Positions 10,641 to 20,934 of a DNA stretch of 64,000 nucleotides are shown here, piece after piece (position 1 is the first letter of the stretch; every line of letters starts with the position of its first letter). Position numbers and translations under genes: made by a program. Source of the DNA: Bicyclus anynana (taxonomy: Eukaryota; Arthropoda; Insecta; Lepidoptera; Nymphalidae); NCBI RefSeq assembly GCF_947172395.1, contig NC_069098.1, forward strand, positions 1,791,001 through 1,855,000, in the 5' to 3' direction. The notes beneath the pieces were generated by a model. It saw only the letters and a program-made list of their open reading frames with translations. It was not told where the DNA came from and ran no database searches.

Positions 10641-11460
10641 ATACATTAACATTGTTAAGCTACAAATAGAGGACTTCAACATTTAAATTCTCTAACTTCC
10701 AATAGCACACAGCGCCATCTATGGATATCAGTAGGCACTACGTGAACTTTCTCGCGCGACTTAGTTTTGTATCGTTTGTATAGATGGCACTGCCACAAAA
10801 ATATTTGTTGTACACTAAAATTTAAATAACTTTCAATATAAATTTCAACTTCATTTTCTTGTAAAACTATAAAATATTTTAACGAAATACCTACATTAGT
10901 TTGTTTATTTAAGTTATAATATATCTTATTAAAAGGATATAAATATAAATACTGATGTAGCTAAAGGTAGGTATATTGACCCATAAAACAAAGTTACTGT
11001 TGGTAATTTTCTAAGATGGAAATTCTTCCAAAAATGATTAAATTGATATTTTTCTACATGTTCTACCTGATTAAACAAGGAACGTTCATCGAATAATGCG
11101 ACGTATTTTAAGGAAAATTCTTCAGGAAATATTTCTTTGAGGGTGGCTTTTCGCTTGCCTTCGCTTACCTTTAATAGAATAGATCATCAACCTATGTCAA
11201 TGTCCTGTAAATATTACTGTCAGAATAATATAACATAACTTTGATTATTTTTGAAGTTACACTATCCGTTTTCCGAGCTACAAATTTCTGTGGAAAAAGA
11301 GTATCGAAGATACATCTTCTACAGAAGATACTCTTATCTCCTGTAGAAGACAGAGATTTGGAGATAAGACCTTCCAGGCTACTCTCATGTAGATAAGTGG
11401 GTTGAGAGCGACAATGATCAATTCTGTAGGTAAATCAGGTAGCCAACCAAGTAATTTTCG
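10641..11460. other. Mostly unrecognised non-coding DNA with a small inverted repeat
   Basis: CAGCGCCATCTATGG at 10710 and TATAGATGGCACTG at about 10780 form imperfect inverted ends about 80 bases apart. A GCGCCATCTATTG fragment recurs at about 15846, so this may be a small MITE. Elsewhere there is only a GATACTCTTATCTCC/AAGA-type partial palindrome near 11295-11340. Confidence 0.35.
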
Positions 11461-11461
11461 T

Positions 11462-11711
11462 ATATATGATTTACTAGCAAATGCCCCGAGGTACCTATGT
11501 AGTTCTCATCCCCGTGAGAATACGGGGAAAAAATATAGCCTATATTACTCTCTAATAATGTAACTTTCTATTGGTGGTTGGTTTTTAAGTTTATTCGATA
11601 AATCCAGAAATACAAATCTTTCCTTTTTATAACATTCGTATTGATATAAATCTGATGTCGGTATCGTGGCACATATTTTGCATGCGGACGAAGTAGCAGG
11701 CATTCGCTAGT
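11462..11711 (+). mobile_element. Degenerate Helitron, 3' end
   Basis: GCGGACGAAGTAGCAGGCAT followed by TCGCTAG and T at 11682-11711 is a decayed copy of the Helitron 3' hairpin and CTAG end. Upstream, GAGAATACGGGGAAAAAATA (from about 11516) resembles the body of related elements. The 5' boundary is uncertain. Confidence 0.45.
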
Positions 11712-12027
11712 AAACAAGTAAAACGCCACGTATAGAAGCTTACTCTAGGAAGATCTCACTACAAGGTGGTAGGTGCTATATTATGATATATTGCGTGTAT
11801 AGCCGGCATATTCTGCGGCAAACCAGAAGCGATGGGCACACGGTAATGCCCTGCGGCGAGCCAGGCTGAGGTGGGGAATAATCGTGACATACTATGTAAC
11901 ACCACAGAATAAGTTATATATCGTTTACCGCTATTATTCTCCTTCTTATCTTTATAATATAAAAGCTAAAAGGTCATTTATCCCAAACAAAACTGCTTGA
12001 TGACAACGTTGAATTTTTGCAGACAGG
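11712..12027. other. Unrecognised sequence with moderately GC-rich core
   Basis: Around 11805-11880 the sequence is GC-richer (GGCACACGGTAATGCCCTGC). No open frame of note and no repeat match within the window. Confidence 0.4.
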
Positions 12028-12112
12028 TACTAGACATCAGCTAAGAACGGATTTTGCGAGTGAGCCAGATTAAGAAAGTCTAAGGGCAGACGAAGTCGCG
12101 GGCATCCGCTAT
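12028..12112 (+). mobile_element. Helitron 3' end, variant with TAAGAACGGATTTTGCGAG
   Basis: CTAAGAACGGATTTTGCGAG, an AGATTA block, then GCAGACGAAGTCGCGGGCAT and CCGCTA. The same arrangement occurs at 59385-59473, so this is a repeated Helitron-end variant. Confidence 0.5.
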
Positions 12113-12197
12113 AATGTATGTTTATATCTAATATCGAATCAGTAACTTCATCTGCTTCGGCATTACATAACTACAATTAATTATCTAATATTATAAA

Positions 12198-12389
12198 CTA
12201 CTAATAATATTATAAAGCTGAAAAGTTTGTTTGTTTGAACGCGCTAATGTCAGGTACCACTGGTATGATATGAAAAATTCTTTCAGTGTTAGATAGCCCA
12301 TTTATTAAGGAAGGTTATAGGCTATATATTATCCCCGTATTCCTAGGGAAACGGGAACCACGCGGGTGAAACCGTGCGGCGTCAGCTAG
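12198..12389 (+). mobile_element. Non-autonomous Helitron (type B)
   Basis: It starts near ACTAATAATATTATAAAGCT, then TTTGTTTGTTTGAACGCGCT, AAATTCTTTCAGTGTTAGAT and CTATAGGCTATATATTATCC. It ends with hairpin CGCGGGTGAAACCGTGCGGC and GTCAGCTAG before T. The + orientation gives the canonical 3' end. Confidence 0.75.
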
Positions 12390-12654
12390 TTATTCACATA
12401 AAATTCCAAAAGATAAAATAGACAGTTGCAATCCATAAGTTTTTACTGTTTAAAAAAGAGATGAATTATGCTCTTGGGGTAACACCACCGACTTCCAACT
12501 CCTGGTTGCTGTAGAGAATTTAAAAAAAAAATAAAAAATTGAATTCCCAGTTCATAGCCCGACCCAGATACGAAGTCAGGACCTCATTGATCCAAAGCCG
12601 CATATAGAACACAGAGGCATTTTTTCATAATATTAATATGGGTTTTATTTACCA
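12390..12654. other. Non-coding DNA with a possible decayed tRNA-like SINE head
   Basis: Around 12540-12615 a reverse-oriented block (CCCGACCCAGATACGAAGTC, AGGACCTC) weakly resembles the B-box region of SINE heads seen at 32160 and 55390. Nothing else is recognised. Confidence 0.25.
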
Positions 12655-12815
12655 CTAGCGGACGCCCGCGACTTCATCCACGTGGGATTCAGTTTTTCGT
12701 GTCTCTCGCGGGATTTTTTCGGGATAAAAGTAGCCTATGTGTTAATACAGAGTAAAATCTATTTCCATTCCAACAGCAAAACTGATTCGGTACCCGCAGC
12801 GCAAAGGCAAAAACC
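12655..12815 (-). mobile_element. Non-autonomous Helitron (type A), truncated
   Basis: CTAGCGGACGCCCGCGACTT on the + strand, followed by GTAGCCTATGTGTTAATACA and AAAATCTATTTCCATTCCAA. It stops before the TC terminus. Confidence 0.7.
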
Positions 12816-12907
12816 TCATTTTACGCGTAATATATACAACTGATAACAAATTATACTTATTATTTTAGCCTGGTTGTTTATTTATTATTACTATAATTAT
12901 ATATGAA

Positions 12908-12910
<3 letters not shown>

Positions 12911-12942
<32 letters not shown>
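12911..12942. repeat. (TA)n microsatellite
   Basis: About sixteen AT dinucleotide units without interruption. Confidence 0.95.
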
Positions 12943-12946
<4 letters not shown>

Positions 12947-13387
12947 GTTTGTTTGTTCGCCTTTATAGTATAATATTATTATAAAGTATAAAGTGACTAC
13001 CTTTTGAAGAAGGTTAGAAAGTTTTGCCTAAAATACGGAACTCAAAGCAAACTTTGCCACATCTATACGTAACGTGCGGAGACAATAAAGAAGCTACTTA
13101 TTTCTAAGTAAAGTAGTTAAGAAAACCGCAAGTGATTAGGGGCTGGGTAACAAAGGCAGTTAGGGGTAATGATAATGGGCGCGTACGGTTACGGCGAGCA
13201 TGGTCTCGTGATAAGGACGGATCAAGCCCCATAAACGTTGGGATCGGTTCTGTGAAGACATTTCCAATGACTGCCATATTCGTTTCGCCTCGTTCATATA
13301 TTCTCTGTTAAGAATCCATGCAATAAAGGAGAACAAACCAAGTTTAATAAAACTGAATATGAATACCAACTTTAATTAAATTAAACA
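12943..13387. other. Unrecognised non-coding DNA
   Basis: A short GC-richer portion (about 13175-13260) and no repeat or coding signal beyond a 69-codon chance frame on the - strand. Confidence 0.4.
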
Positions 13388-13598
13388 TTGAGCTGATATG
13401 ACCTCTGCCTCCGATTAGGGTGTAGGTTCGAATCCGATCCGGGGCATGCACCTACATATCTGAGAATATGCTTAATTCTCTGCTTGAGTGGAATCTACCG
13501 ATCCGCATTGGGCCTGCGTGGTGGACTATTGTCCTAACCCCCTCATTAGAGGAGACTCGTGCTCAGCCGAATATGGGTTGATAATGATGATGATGAAT
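13388..13598 (+). mobile_element. SINE-B copy
   Basis: B box GGTTCGAATCC after CTCTGCCTCCGATTAGGGTG, then TTAATTCTCTGC, GATCCGCATTGGGCCTGCGT and GGTTGATAATGATGATGATG at the end. The middle is deleted relative to 54326-54625. Confidence 0.8.
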
Positions 13599-13755
13599 GG
13601 AGGTACACGTCATATCCACTGGGCTACCACGGCTTAATTCTCTGCGAGTGTGTAGTCTGCCAATCCGCATTGGGCCAGCGTGGTAACCCCTCTCATTCTG
13701 AAAGGAGACTCAAGCTCAGCAGTGAACCGAATATGAGTTGATAACGATGATAACG
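13599..13755 (+). mobile_element. Second, partial SINE-B copy adjacent to the first
   Basis: CATATCCACTGGGCTACCAC (reverse-sense head piece) is followed by a forward SINE-B 3' half: TTAATTCTCTGCG, CAATCCGCATTGGGCCAGCG and AGCAGTGAACCGAATATGAG. Two insertions or a rearrangement are implied. Confidence 0.6.
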
Positions 13756-14248
13756 ACGAAACAACTAATAAGTTTAATTAAATTCAGACTTATCGGAAAT
13801 TTATTCCAAAAATAAGACTGAATCATTTAATGAGCACGAATTCGCGGGTATTTACTAAAGTATAAGCGAACGATGAATTTCGACCACTAATTAATATTAA
13901 TATAAAAACTAAAGCCTAGTACACACACAAAATAACCACAGAAGAGTTATGAAAGAGCTGAAAGCATTGTTAACATTGGAAACCCTTTTGTATTTAAATC
14001 ATTCGGCAACGTTCGAACAATAGGCCTCCATTTAAACAGGGGTTAATTTCGTATACAATTTTGTTTCCGGCTCAGTTTACACGATTGCACCCGGTTGTAC
14101 AGTGGGGGGTTAATTAAGGGTGTGTGCAGACTGTGCGAGTTCTTGACTAAATAAATAAACTAACTTTTTGGTTTAACAAATAAACAGAAGTTTATTGCTG
14201 TTTATAATTTATGACTCAATTGAAATGCGATTTCTTTCAAGTAGGCTT
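13756..14248. other. Unique non-coding DNA
   Basis: The segment about 13970-14130 has a mixed, non-repetitive composition (TTCCGGCTCAGTTTACACGA, ATTGCACCCGGTTGTACAG). No open frame. Confidence 0.4.
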
Positions 14249-14566
14249 TTTTTATATTCTCTACAAGTTAGTAATTGCCTACAATATCACCTGATAGTAA
14301 GTGATGATGCAATCTAAGATGGCAGCGAGCTAACTTTTTAGGAGGATGAAAATCCACACCCCTATCGGTTTCTACACGACATCGTACCGGAAAGCTTCGC
14401 TTGGCGGTACGTCTTTGTCGGTAGGGTGGTAACTAGCCGCGGCTGAAGCCTCCCACCAGCCAGACCTGGACCAATTAAGAAAACCTCAATCGGCCCAGCC
14501 GGGGATCGAACCCAGGACCTCCGTCTTTTAAATCCACCGCGCACACCACTGCTCTACGGAGGCCGT
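14249..14566 (-). mobile_element. SINE-A, near full length
   Basis: Read on the - strand: head GACGGCCTCCGTAGAGCAGT, B box GGTTCGATCCC, then AATTGGTCCAGGTCTGGCTG, ACGTACCGCCAAGCGAA-like and CATCATCACTTACTATCAGG, with an A/T-rich tail. Chance frames in both directions are not genes. Confidence 0.9.
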
Positions 14567-14617
14567 CAATTAGGAGGCTTAGATTACAAGTACTTTCGAA
14601 ACTACGAGTATACTTAA

Positions 14618-14749
14618 GGCTGGTTTTAGAGTCACGCAGACCGGACGCTGACAGCTCAGCGCTAGACCACCGCATTATTCTGAAACGCTCCCTAGGAGTT
14701 CATTCATTTGGTCTGTCAGCGTCTTGTCAGCGTGACTCTAAAACCAGCC
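14618..14749. mobile_element. MITE with 20-bp inverted ends and TAA target duplication (Harbinger-like)
   Basis: The left end GGCTGGTTTTAGAGTCACGC is the exact reverse complement of the right end GCGTGACTCTAAAACCAGCC. It is flanked by TAA on both sides (14615-14617 and 14750-14752). A 3-bp TAA duplication fits the PIF/Harbinger group. Internal GACGCTGACA and TGTCAGCGTC extend the pairing. Confidence 0.75.
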
Positions 14750-14995
14750 TAACGGTACTTCATTTCAGAACAACTTCTCACTCTATATCAGGCAGAGGTT
14801 TAAACCAGCATCGTGTACTGCAGTCATGGCTCTATGGGACTATGGGATGGCTCTGCTAAATTTCAACTCGCTGCATTAGATTCAGTTCATTGTCGCGATA
14901 GAAGTAACATAGGTTATGAACCGTTGACATGGACGAAACTGCAAAGTTTACAACACTGACGCAACGTCGCCTGTCTATCGGTCTTTTATAGGATA
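14750..14995. other. Unrecognised non-coding DNA
   Basis: No open frame or repeat match seen. Confidence 0.4.
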
Positions 14996-15178
14996 CTAGT
15001 TGACGCTGCGCGGTTTCACCCGCGTGGTTCCCGTTCCCGTAGAAAAATGGGGATAATATATAGCCTATAGCCTTCCTCGATAAATGGGCTATATAACACT
15101 GAAAGAATATTTCAAATTGGACCAGTAGTTCCTGAGATTAGCGCGTTCAATCAAACAGCTTTTATATTAGTATAAGAA
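14996..15178 (-). mobile_element. Non-autonomous Helitron (type B)
   Basis: + strand: CTAGTTGACGCTGCGCGGTT, CACCCGCGTGGTTCCCGTTC, AATATATAGCCTATAGCCTT and GAGATTAGCGCGTTCAATCA, ending in ATTAGTATAAGA. This is the reverse complement of the type B structure at 12198-12389. Confidence 0.8.
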
Positions 15179-16210
15179 GTATAGAGTATAGATTAGTATA
15201 GATATAGATACTTTGGAGAGTGTGTACAGGAACTTTACAATCTAGTTCCTCCGTCCCCAGTTTACCACAGAACAGTGAGATGCCGTGAAAAATTACATCC
15301 TTTTGTTGTCGACGTCCAGTCAATTCGCACGAAATGTTTTGCGTCAACGTTCCTAATAAGAGCTGCTTAGATATTGAATGCTCTTGAATCTGGCATCTGT
15401 GTCTCCTGATACTTATTTGAGCACCTTTAAGGCAAAAATATATGTAAATAGGCTACTTCTAGGTAAGCGCTCTTCATCTTAGACCTCACAATTGCTTTCG
15501 ATCAGGCATGATTTTAGTCAAGCACTAGCCAATATATAAAAACAATTTTAATATATTTTTTCCAATTATTCGTTTCACAGTTTTCTGAATAGTTTTATAA
15601 CAAAAAGCTTAATACCATAAAAAACTTTCGTTTCAATGTTAGATAGAGAGAAGAGACGATCGGATACACGACCATTTTTTGAGGAGGTTCCACAATCTAG
15701 AGCCGCCAGTCTGCCGTCTGGTGGCACCCAGAGGATTGGATTGCTTATTATTTTTTATTTAGATAGATTTGAAACATTTTACCAAGGCGAGGTCTTATAT
15801 AATTCAGGATGCACAAACGGTAGCGCGGGTTAACGTACAGTTAGCGCCATCTATTGACAGTTTCGTAAACCATTGTAAGTATGCTTCTTTTTATTTATAT
15901 GCAATGTTAAAATAAAAAAAAAAAAAACATGTAACTAATAAATAGATAACACTTATTTAAAATTAATGTTTTGAAAGGACTTCTTTATATTTTAAGACAA
16001 CATTGTCTTATATCTGCGTCGACCCGAGGCGCATAGTTAAATGACCCAAGAACATAATTTCGTAAGCCAAAATTTTCAACAATACTTCCAATCTATTTAA
16101 TTTTGACTGGTACAGGGGATTACAAATGGGGAGTATTACGCAGATATTGTCTTGGAAGCTGTAGCCAATGAAATAGCGTAAGTATTATTATTAGCTAGAA
16201 TAATAGCAAA
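15179..16210. other. Unrecognised non-coding DNA
   Basis: Holds a short GCGCCATCTATTG fragment at about 15846 shared with 10711. A 65-codon frame at 15636-15833 has no recognisable features. An A-run occurs at 15912-15927. Confidence 0.4.
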
Positions 16211-16519
16211 GCAACTTTTATTTTTTACAAGGTAGACCTTGATTACAATCTCATCTGATGATAAGTGATGATGCAATCTAAGATGGAAGCGGGCTAACTT
16301 GTTAGGAGGAGGATGAAAATTCACACCCCTTTCAGTTTCTACACGACATCGTTCCGGAACGCTAAATCTCTTGGCTGTTGGCGGGTAAGAGCCACGGTAC
16401 AAGCCTCCCACCAACCAGACCTGGACCAATTAAGAAAATCTCAAACGGCCCAGCCAGGGATCGAACCCAGGACCTACCTTGTAAGTCCCCCGCGCATACC
16501 CTACGCCACGGAGGCCGCC
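16211..16519 (-). mobile_element. SINE-A, near full length
   Basis: The - strand reads GGCGGCCTCCGTGGCGTAGG, a B box GGTTCGATCCC, TTGGTCCAGGTCTGGTTGGT, CGTGTAGAAACTGAAAGGGG and CATCATCACTTATCATCAGA. Several overlapping short frames here are by-products. Confidence 0.88.
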
Positions 16520-16539
16520 AAAAGCGCCTCATTGCTTTA

Positions 16540-17062
16540 GTATTCATTAGCCTATGTGGTATCAGATCACAAGGTCCTCGGTATGAATCCTGGGTCGGGT
16601 GCAGTGACTGACTTTTTTCTTTAAAAAAAAATATTTTTTTAACATAAAGTTGGGAAGTTGATGGATCACATCCACATAGCATGTGAAGGTATGGTAATAG
16701 GAGGTAAGTTTACCTGACGATTCGAAAATGCTTGTAAATTAAGCCTAATTGATATAAATGAACTTCGACTTTCACTTTATGCTATAAATCCTTTTAGAGG
16801 CCTGGATTGTTAAAATAGGCCAATAATAATGATGTTGAGGATAATTTGGGCCTAAATTTTAGTAGAGATCCAGTATAAAGCCATAATCTTATATCGGTCC
16901 CTATATTTGTAGGCTTAAGACCTGGAAATGGGTTTTAGAAGAGCTCCGTATGGTTTACAGTCGATTGAATCGAGTCTATCGGAACAAATATTGACCCTTG
17001 GGCTGATAGCTTTAGTTACGAAGGAACAAGCAAAGACAATATAGACGTCTAAATATTATTAC
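16540..17062. other. Degenerate SINE-like head and LINE-type 3' tail
   Basis: 16540-16610 carries an A-box-like TAGCCTATGTGG and a B-box-like GGTATGAATCCTGGG. 16725-16782 (TGCTTGTAAATTAAGCCTAA, ATAAATGAACTT, GACTTTCAC) closely matches 62632-62686, a repeated non-LTR-like 3' tail. The rest is unrecognised. Confidence 0.45.
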
Positions 17063-17135
17063 TGCCCCTTTGGTCTAGTGGTTAACCTAAGGATTACGAG
17101 GTCCAGGGTTCGTGTCCTCAACCGGGCTGTGAAAA
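17063..17135 (+). mobile_element. tRNA-like SINE head of a minor family
   Basis: A box TGGTCTAGTGG and B-box-like GGTTCGTGTCC are about 32 bases apart, preceded by CCCCTT. It resembles a tRNA-derived promoter but has no intact cloverleaf or CCA-flanked acceptor stem, so it is not called as a tRNA gene. Confidence 0.5.
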
Positions 17136-17151
17136 AATGAACTTTTCTTTT

Positions 17152-17472
17152 TCATTCATCATTATCAACCCATATTCGCCTCACTACTGAGCTCGAATTT
17201 CTTCTCAAAATGATAGGCCATAGTCCACCACGCTAGTCCAATGCGGAGTGGCAGGCTTCACACACGCAGAGAATTAAGAAAATTCTGAGGTTTCCTCACG
17301 ATATTTTTCCTTCACTGTTTGGGACACGTGATATTTAATTTTTTCAAATACACTCAACTGAAAAGTTGAAGATGCATACCCCGGACCGGATTCAAACCTA
17401 CGCCCTCCGAAGTCAGAGGCAGAGATCATATCCACTGGGCTATCACGGCTGTACTGGGCTATCACGGCTGTA
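17152..17472 (-). mobile_element. SINE-B, near full length, with duplicated head
   Basis: + strand: CATTATCAACCCATATTCGC, CAATGCGGAGTGGCAGGCTT, GGGACACGTGATATTTAATT and CCCCGGACCGGATTCAAACC. The terminal ACTGGGCTATCACGGCTGTA is present twice in tandem (about 17435-17472), a local duplication of the SINE 5' end. Confidence 0.88.
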
Positions 17473-18394
17473 GAAGGTTGAAGGCTGAAGAGGGGAAGCA
17501 GGCGGTGCTGCACTTCCGTGATGCGGATATTCACTTTGATTCTTTTGTTTTCGAGCTACGGTGAACATAAACATACGCACAGATACAATACAATTGCTTC
17601 AGAAAAGTATGAATATAATAATAATCCAGAAGTGTGTAGTTCGTCGTGAACTCCGTACAAAGGAACGCAATTCGATAACAATCGGACCACAATGACTCCG
17701 AGTAGTGGAGACAATGAAATCCGCATTGACGGATGCGGATTTATAGACGCAACATTAGATTTTTCTGTAACAAGGAACGAATGGAGTCGACATGTCTCTA
17801 TATTTTTGTGTTTCTATGTTTAATTTTCATTTCTTGTTTGGTAGTTGATTGGCGATGAACATGGATGATACAAACTTAAATGAAACGTGAACGAAATGAA
17901 ATTAATAGATTTGATAGTGAGATTTTGTGATTGTAATTAAATAGCTGTTACCTTAATTTAAGCACAATATATCAGCTAAAAACAGATTATGATGAAATAA
18001 TCCAGAGTATTTCGATTTGTTTGTTTGCTTATTTGTTTTTAGTAACTAAAATATATTTTAAATACATGCATAAAGTTTTCTGTACATTTTTCACAATCCT
18101 ACTATTACATGAATTAAAATGGCTTTATGAAGTAAGAGTTTTTTTGTATCAGAGCTCATGTAGAAATACTAAAGCCATACAACTAAGTATTGTCACTTTG
18201 TTTCAGTCTGAAGGTCATACTTGATAATGAAATAAATTTTACCACCTATAGTTAACTGGTACAGGGTTGTATTTCAATACTCTGTTAGTGATGATTTTTT
18301 TCTATATAACGGGTCGTGTTCGGTTATAGAGAGTGCGGACGGCGCTACAATTTCGAATAGGGTGTTACGCAATAAGGAGTTTCATAATAATAAA
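17473..18394. other. Unrecognised non-coding DNA
   Basis: A mildly GC-richer part near 17630-17770 and AT-rich remainder. No convincing frame; the 67-codon frame at 18021 lacks features. Confidence 0.4.
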
Positions 18395-18543
18395 TAAATT
18401 AATAGCTCAACAGTAAATGGTCTCTCCACCGAGAGGTCACAGGTTTGATCCCCGGCCGATGAAATATTGGCGTATTCAACTCCTAATACAGCCTTTTCAA
18501 ACTACGAGTAATTGGAAGGGAAAAAATATTGATATATTTAAAA
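18395..18543 (+). other. Possible decayed tRNA-like head
   Basis: TAGCTCAACAGTAAATGG, then GGTTTGATCCC after GAGAGGTCACA, recalls A and B boxes of a SINE head. The copy lacks a recognisable body. Confidence 0.3.
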
Positions 18544-18578
18544 CTAGCGGACGCCCGCGACTTTGTCCGCGTGAAACC

Positions 18579-18617
18579 ATACTACTACCCCTGCCCCTAC
18601 CCTACCCCTACCCTACC
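18579..18617 (-). other. C-rich tract, G-quadruplex motif on the - strand
   Basis: Five runs of three or four C separated by TG or TA (CCCCTGCCCCTACCCTACCC and continuing). The complement satisfies the four-G-run rule with two-base loops. It lies inside the Helitron at 18544-19325. Confidence 0.6.
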
Positions 18618-19180
18618 ACGCGACGGCGACGGAAGCTTAAAAAATGGAGTAACTTCTCCCGTTTTCTCAACATTTCCCTTCACTGCTCTGCTCCTATTAA
18701 TCGTAGCGTGATGAAAAGTATACTATAACATGCCCAGGAGTATGAAAAATAGTTGTACCAACTTTTGTTAAAATCCGTCGAGTAGTTTTTGTTTCTATTA
18801 CAAACATACCACGCGACGGAAGCTTAAAAAATTTAGTAACTTCTCCCGTTTTCCCAACATTTCCCTTCACTACTCTGTTCCTATTTATCATAGCGTGATG
18901 AAAAGTATACTATAACCTGCCCAAGATTATGCAGAATTATTGTACCAATTTTCGTTAAAATCCGTCGAGTAGTTTTTGTTTCTATTACAAACATACCACG
19001 CGACGGAAGCTTAAAAAATTTAGTAACTTCTCCCGTTTTCTCAACATTTCCCTTCACTACTCTGCTCCTATTTATCATAGCGTGATGAAAAGTATACTAT
19101 AACCTGCCCAAGATTATGAAGAATTATTGTACCAATTTTCGTTAAAATCCGTCGAGTAGTTTTTGTTTCTATAAAGAACA
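18618..19180. repeat. Three tandem copies, about 187 bp each
   Basis: ACGCGACGG begins copies at 18618, 18811 and 18998; the first is 193 bp because CGACGG is doubled, the second 187 bp. Each contains AGCTTAAAAAAT, TCTCCCGTTTTC, AGCGTGATGAAAAGTATACT and GTCGAGTAGTTTTTGTTTCT. The third runs into the Helitron's unique end. Confidence 0.92.
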
Positions 19181-19325
19181 TACAGACAGATAGACAGACA
19201 GACAAAAATTTTACTGATTGCATTTTTGGCATCAGTATCGACCACTAATCACCCCCTGATAGTTATTTTGGAAATATATTTCATGTACAGAATTGACCTC
19301 CCTACAGATTTATTATAAGTATAGA

Positions 19326-19803
19326 TATATGGCAAAAAAAGAATCGACTCCACAGCTTCATTGTCCAAAGCTACTCACGGAACATTACTCTCGGCGGGCA
19401 CCATTCGATAATATTCCCATTTTATTTTATTAAAACCCAACCCTCCTTCCGGGCCACTGGAGCCCTTTCAAGCCCTTTTGAGGATTTTGACACGTTATTT
19501 GTTGACTTGGCGATATCTATCGTTAAAATTCACGGCCGATGGCATTTATAATGGGGTATTTTTGACTTGTTAAAGCAAATTGTATTAACAAATGGTCCAA
19601 GGCTTATGACTCTGCGTTCTGGGGTTTCCAAAATTTCTAACATAAAGACTTGTAGTCTTAATATTCGAAATATCGCCACAATTTACATTAAAACGACTTT
19701 TTGTAGGATTTCATAAGCATTTAACCATTCTCTGATTTTTATATTAAAGGCCCCAGCTTTTCAATTCACAATTCTTTCTGACAACGCAACTCTGGACTAT
19801 CTT
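19326..19803. other. Unique non-coding DNA, balanced composition
   Basis: About 19375-19560 is non-repetitive and GC-richer (GGCGGGCACCATTCGATAAT, CGGGCCACTGGAGCCCTTTC, ACGGCCGATGGCATTTATAA). No long frame. A candidate conserved non-coding block, by appearance only. Confidence 0.3.
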
Positions 19804-19864
19804 CTATCAACCTAAGCCTCATTCGCACGGGGGAATTTTTAACGTCCGTTTAAAAATCTCTCGT
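19804..19864. repeat. Imperfect hairpin
   Basis: CATTCGCACGGGGGAATTTT is mirrored by AAAAATCTCTCGTGCGAAT around a short centre (ACGTCCGT). A similar half (CTGTTTGCACGAGAGAGTTT) directly precedes the SINE at 5910. Confidence 0.55.
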
Positions 19865-20934
19865 GCGAATCTGTGCGAAAAATGCCTAACTAACCTGGGC
19901 GTTAAGCTTTATGTGCCTGAAATTACACCGACAACCATGTCCTTCAAAACAAACCAACAGCACTGCTGCTTGGCGGCAAAAATAAGCAGTAGTAAATATT
20001 TCTCGCACCTCTATCTCAAAAAAAGCTCTGCTACTATTACTTTTACGCATTTGTTGCAGGTGCATGTCTTTTTTTGTGTTTTTATAAATAGTTTGCGCCA
20101 GGTATGCGTCAGCGTTTAGATGATAGTTTTAAGCCACGTCGGACAGATCTGTTTGAGTTGCCCAGTGCACAGTGTCTGAGTAAACAGTCCGAGTCCTTCC
20201 TTCAAGTTAAGCTTGAATCTATTTACCTGATGGCACTTAAATGCATTTGTGCCTGGTTAAAGTAAGCTGTCGAATTGCGAGCTGAGCTTTGGTTCACATA
20301 AATTATGAAAAACTGATGCAGAAATGTTTTATAAATATTTTATAAATATTTTGTTAAATATTATTATTAATTTTGTAAAAGCGAAGGCCTGTAATAACTA
20401 GCTAGACCTTCATCATTATATAACTTAAAAGCTTCAAATGGAAATATAATTTTTGATACAATTCTAAAAAGACACAGACGAATAGAATGTAATAGGCTGT
20501 GGCTGTGACACGGCCGAATTGTTATACGTGAATACGTAGTTGGTAGAATACCTATACTTACATAAGTGAAAGAGGCCTAGCCCTGTAGTATCGCTAAAAT
20601 AGAGTGATAATGACGAGATCAGTGTATATAGCAGCTAGTACGGGAAATACATTGATTTGCTTGGCCTGCGTTGAGATCGTTTATGAAAATTTTAGAGCGT
20701 CGCTTCGGAACGACATAATGTACCATGCAATTTGTAGGATAATGTGGCTGTAATTTTCATTTTCTGGTAACTCAGTTAGCTACCAGAATCAAGAATTATC
20801 GTAAATAAAAAGTTAATCGTCTCATCGAGATGAAGCTACTCACGAAAAATTTGCTTGTAAGTAATCAGGTGTACAAAATGTTCTAGGGATCCCTGAGCGG
20901 CACAAGTATGCCTCTCTGACAGAGAGTTACATTT
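19865..20934. other. Unrecognised non-coding DNA
   Basis: No repeat match and no convincing frame. Confidence 0.4.

Larger units (their letters stand above)
18544..19325 (-). mobile_element. Long non-autonomous Helitron with internal tandem repeats
   Basis: + strand starts CTAGCGGACGCCCGCGACTT. It contains a C-rich tract, three tandem units, then ACAGACAGATAGACAGACAG, GGCATCAGTATCGACCACTA and CAGATTTATTATAAGTATAG, ending GA before T. On the - strand this is A|TC...CTAG|T. Its similar 64- and 65-codon minus frames are just the repeated units and not genes. Confidence 0.75.

Noticed and set aside
17063..17135. tRNA gene
   Set aside because: A- and B-box-like motifs are present but no consistent acceptor stem or cloverleaf; fits a SINE head. 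The same applies to the heads of SINE-A, -B and -C.
18697..19078. Two similar minus-strand frames suggesting duplicated small genes
   Set aside because: They are the same 187-bp repeat unit inside a Helitron.
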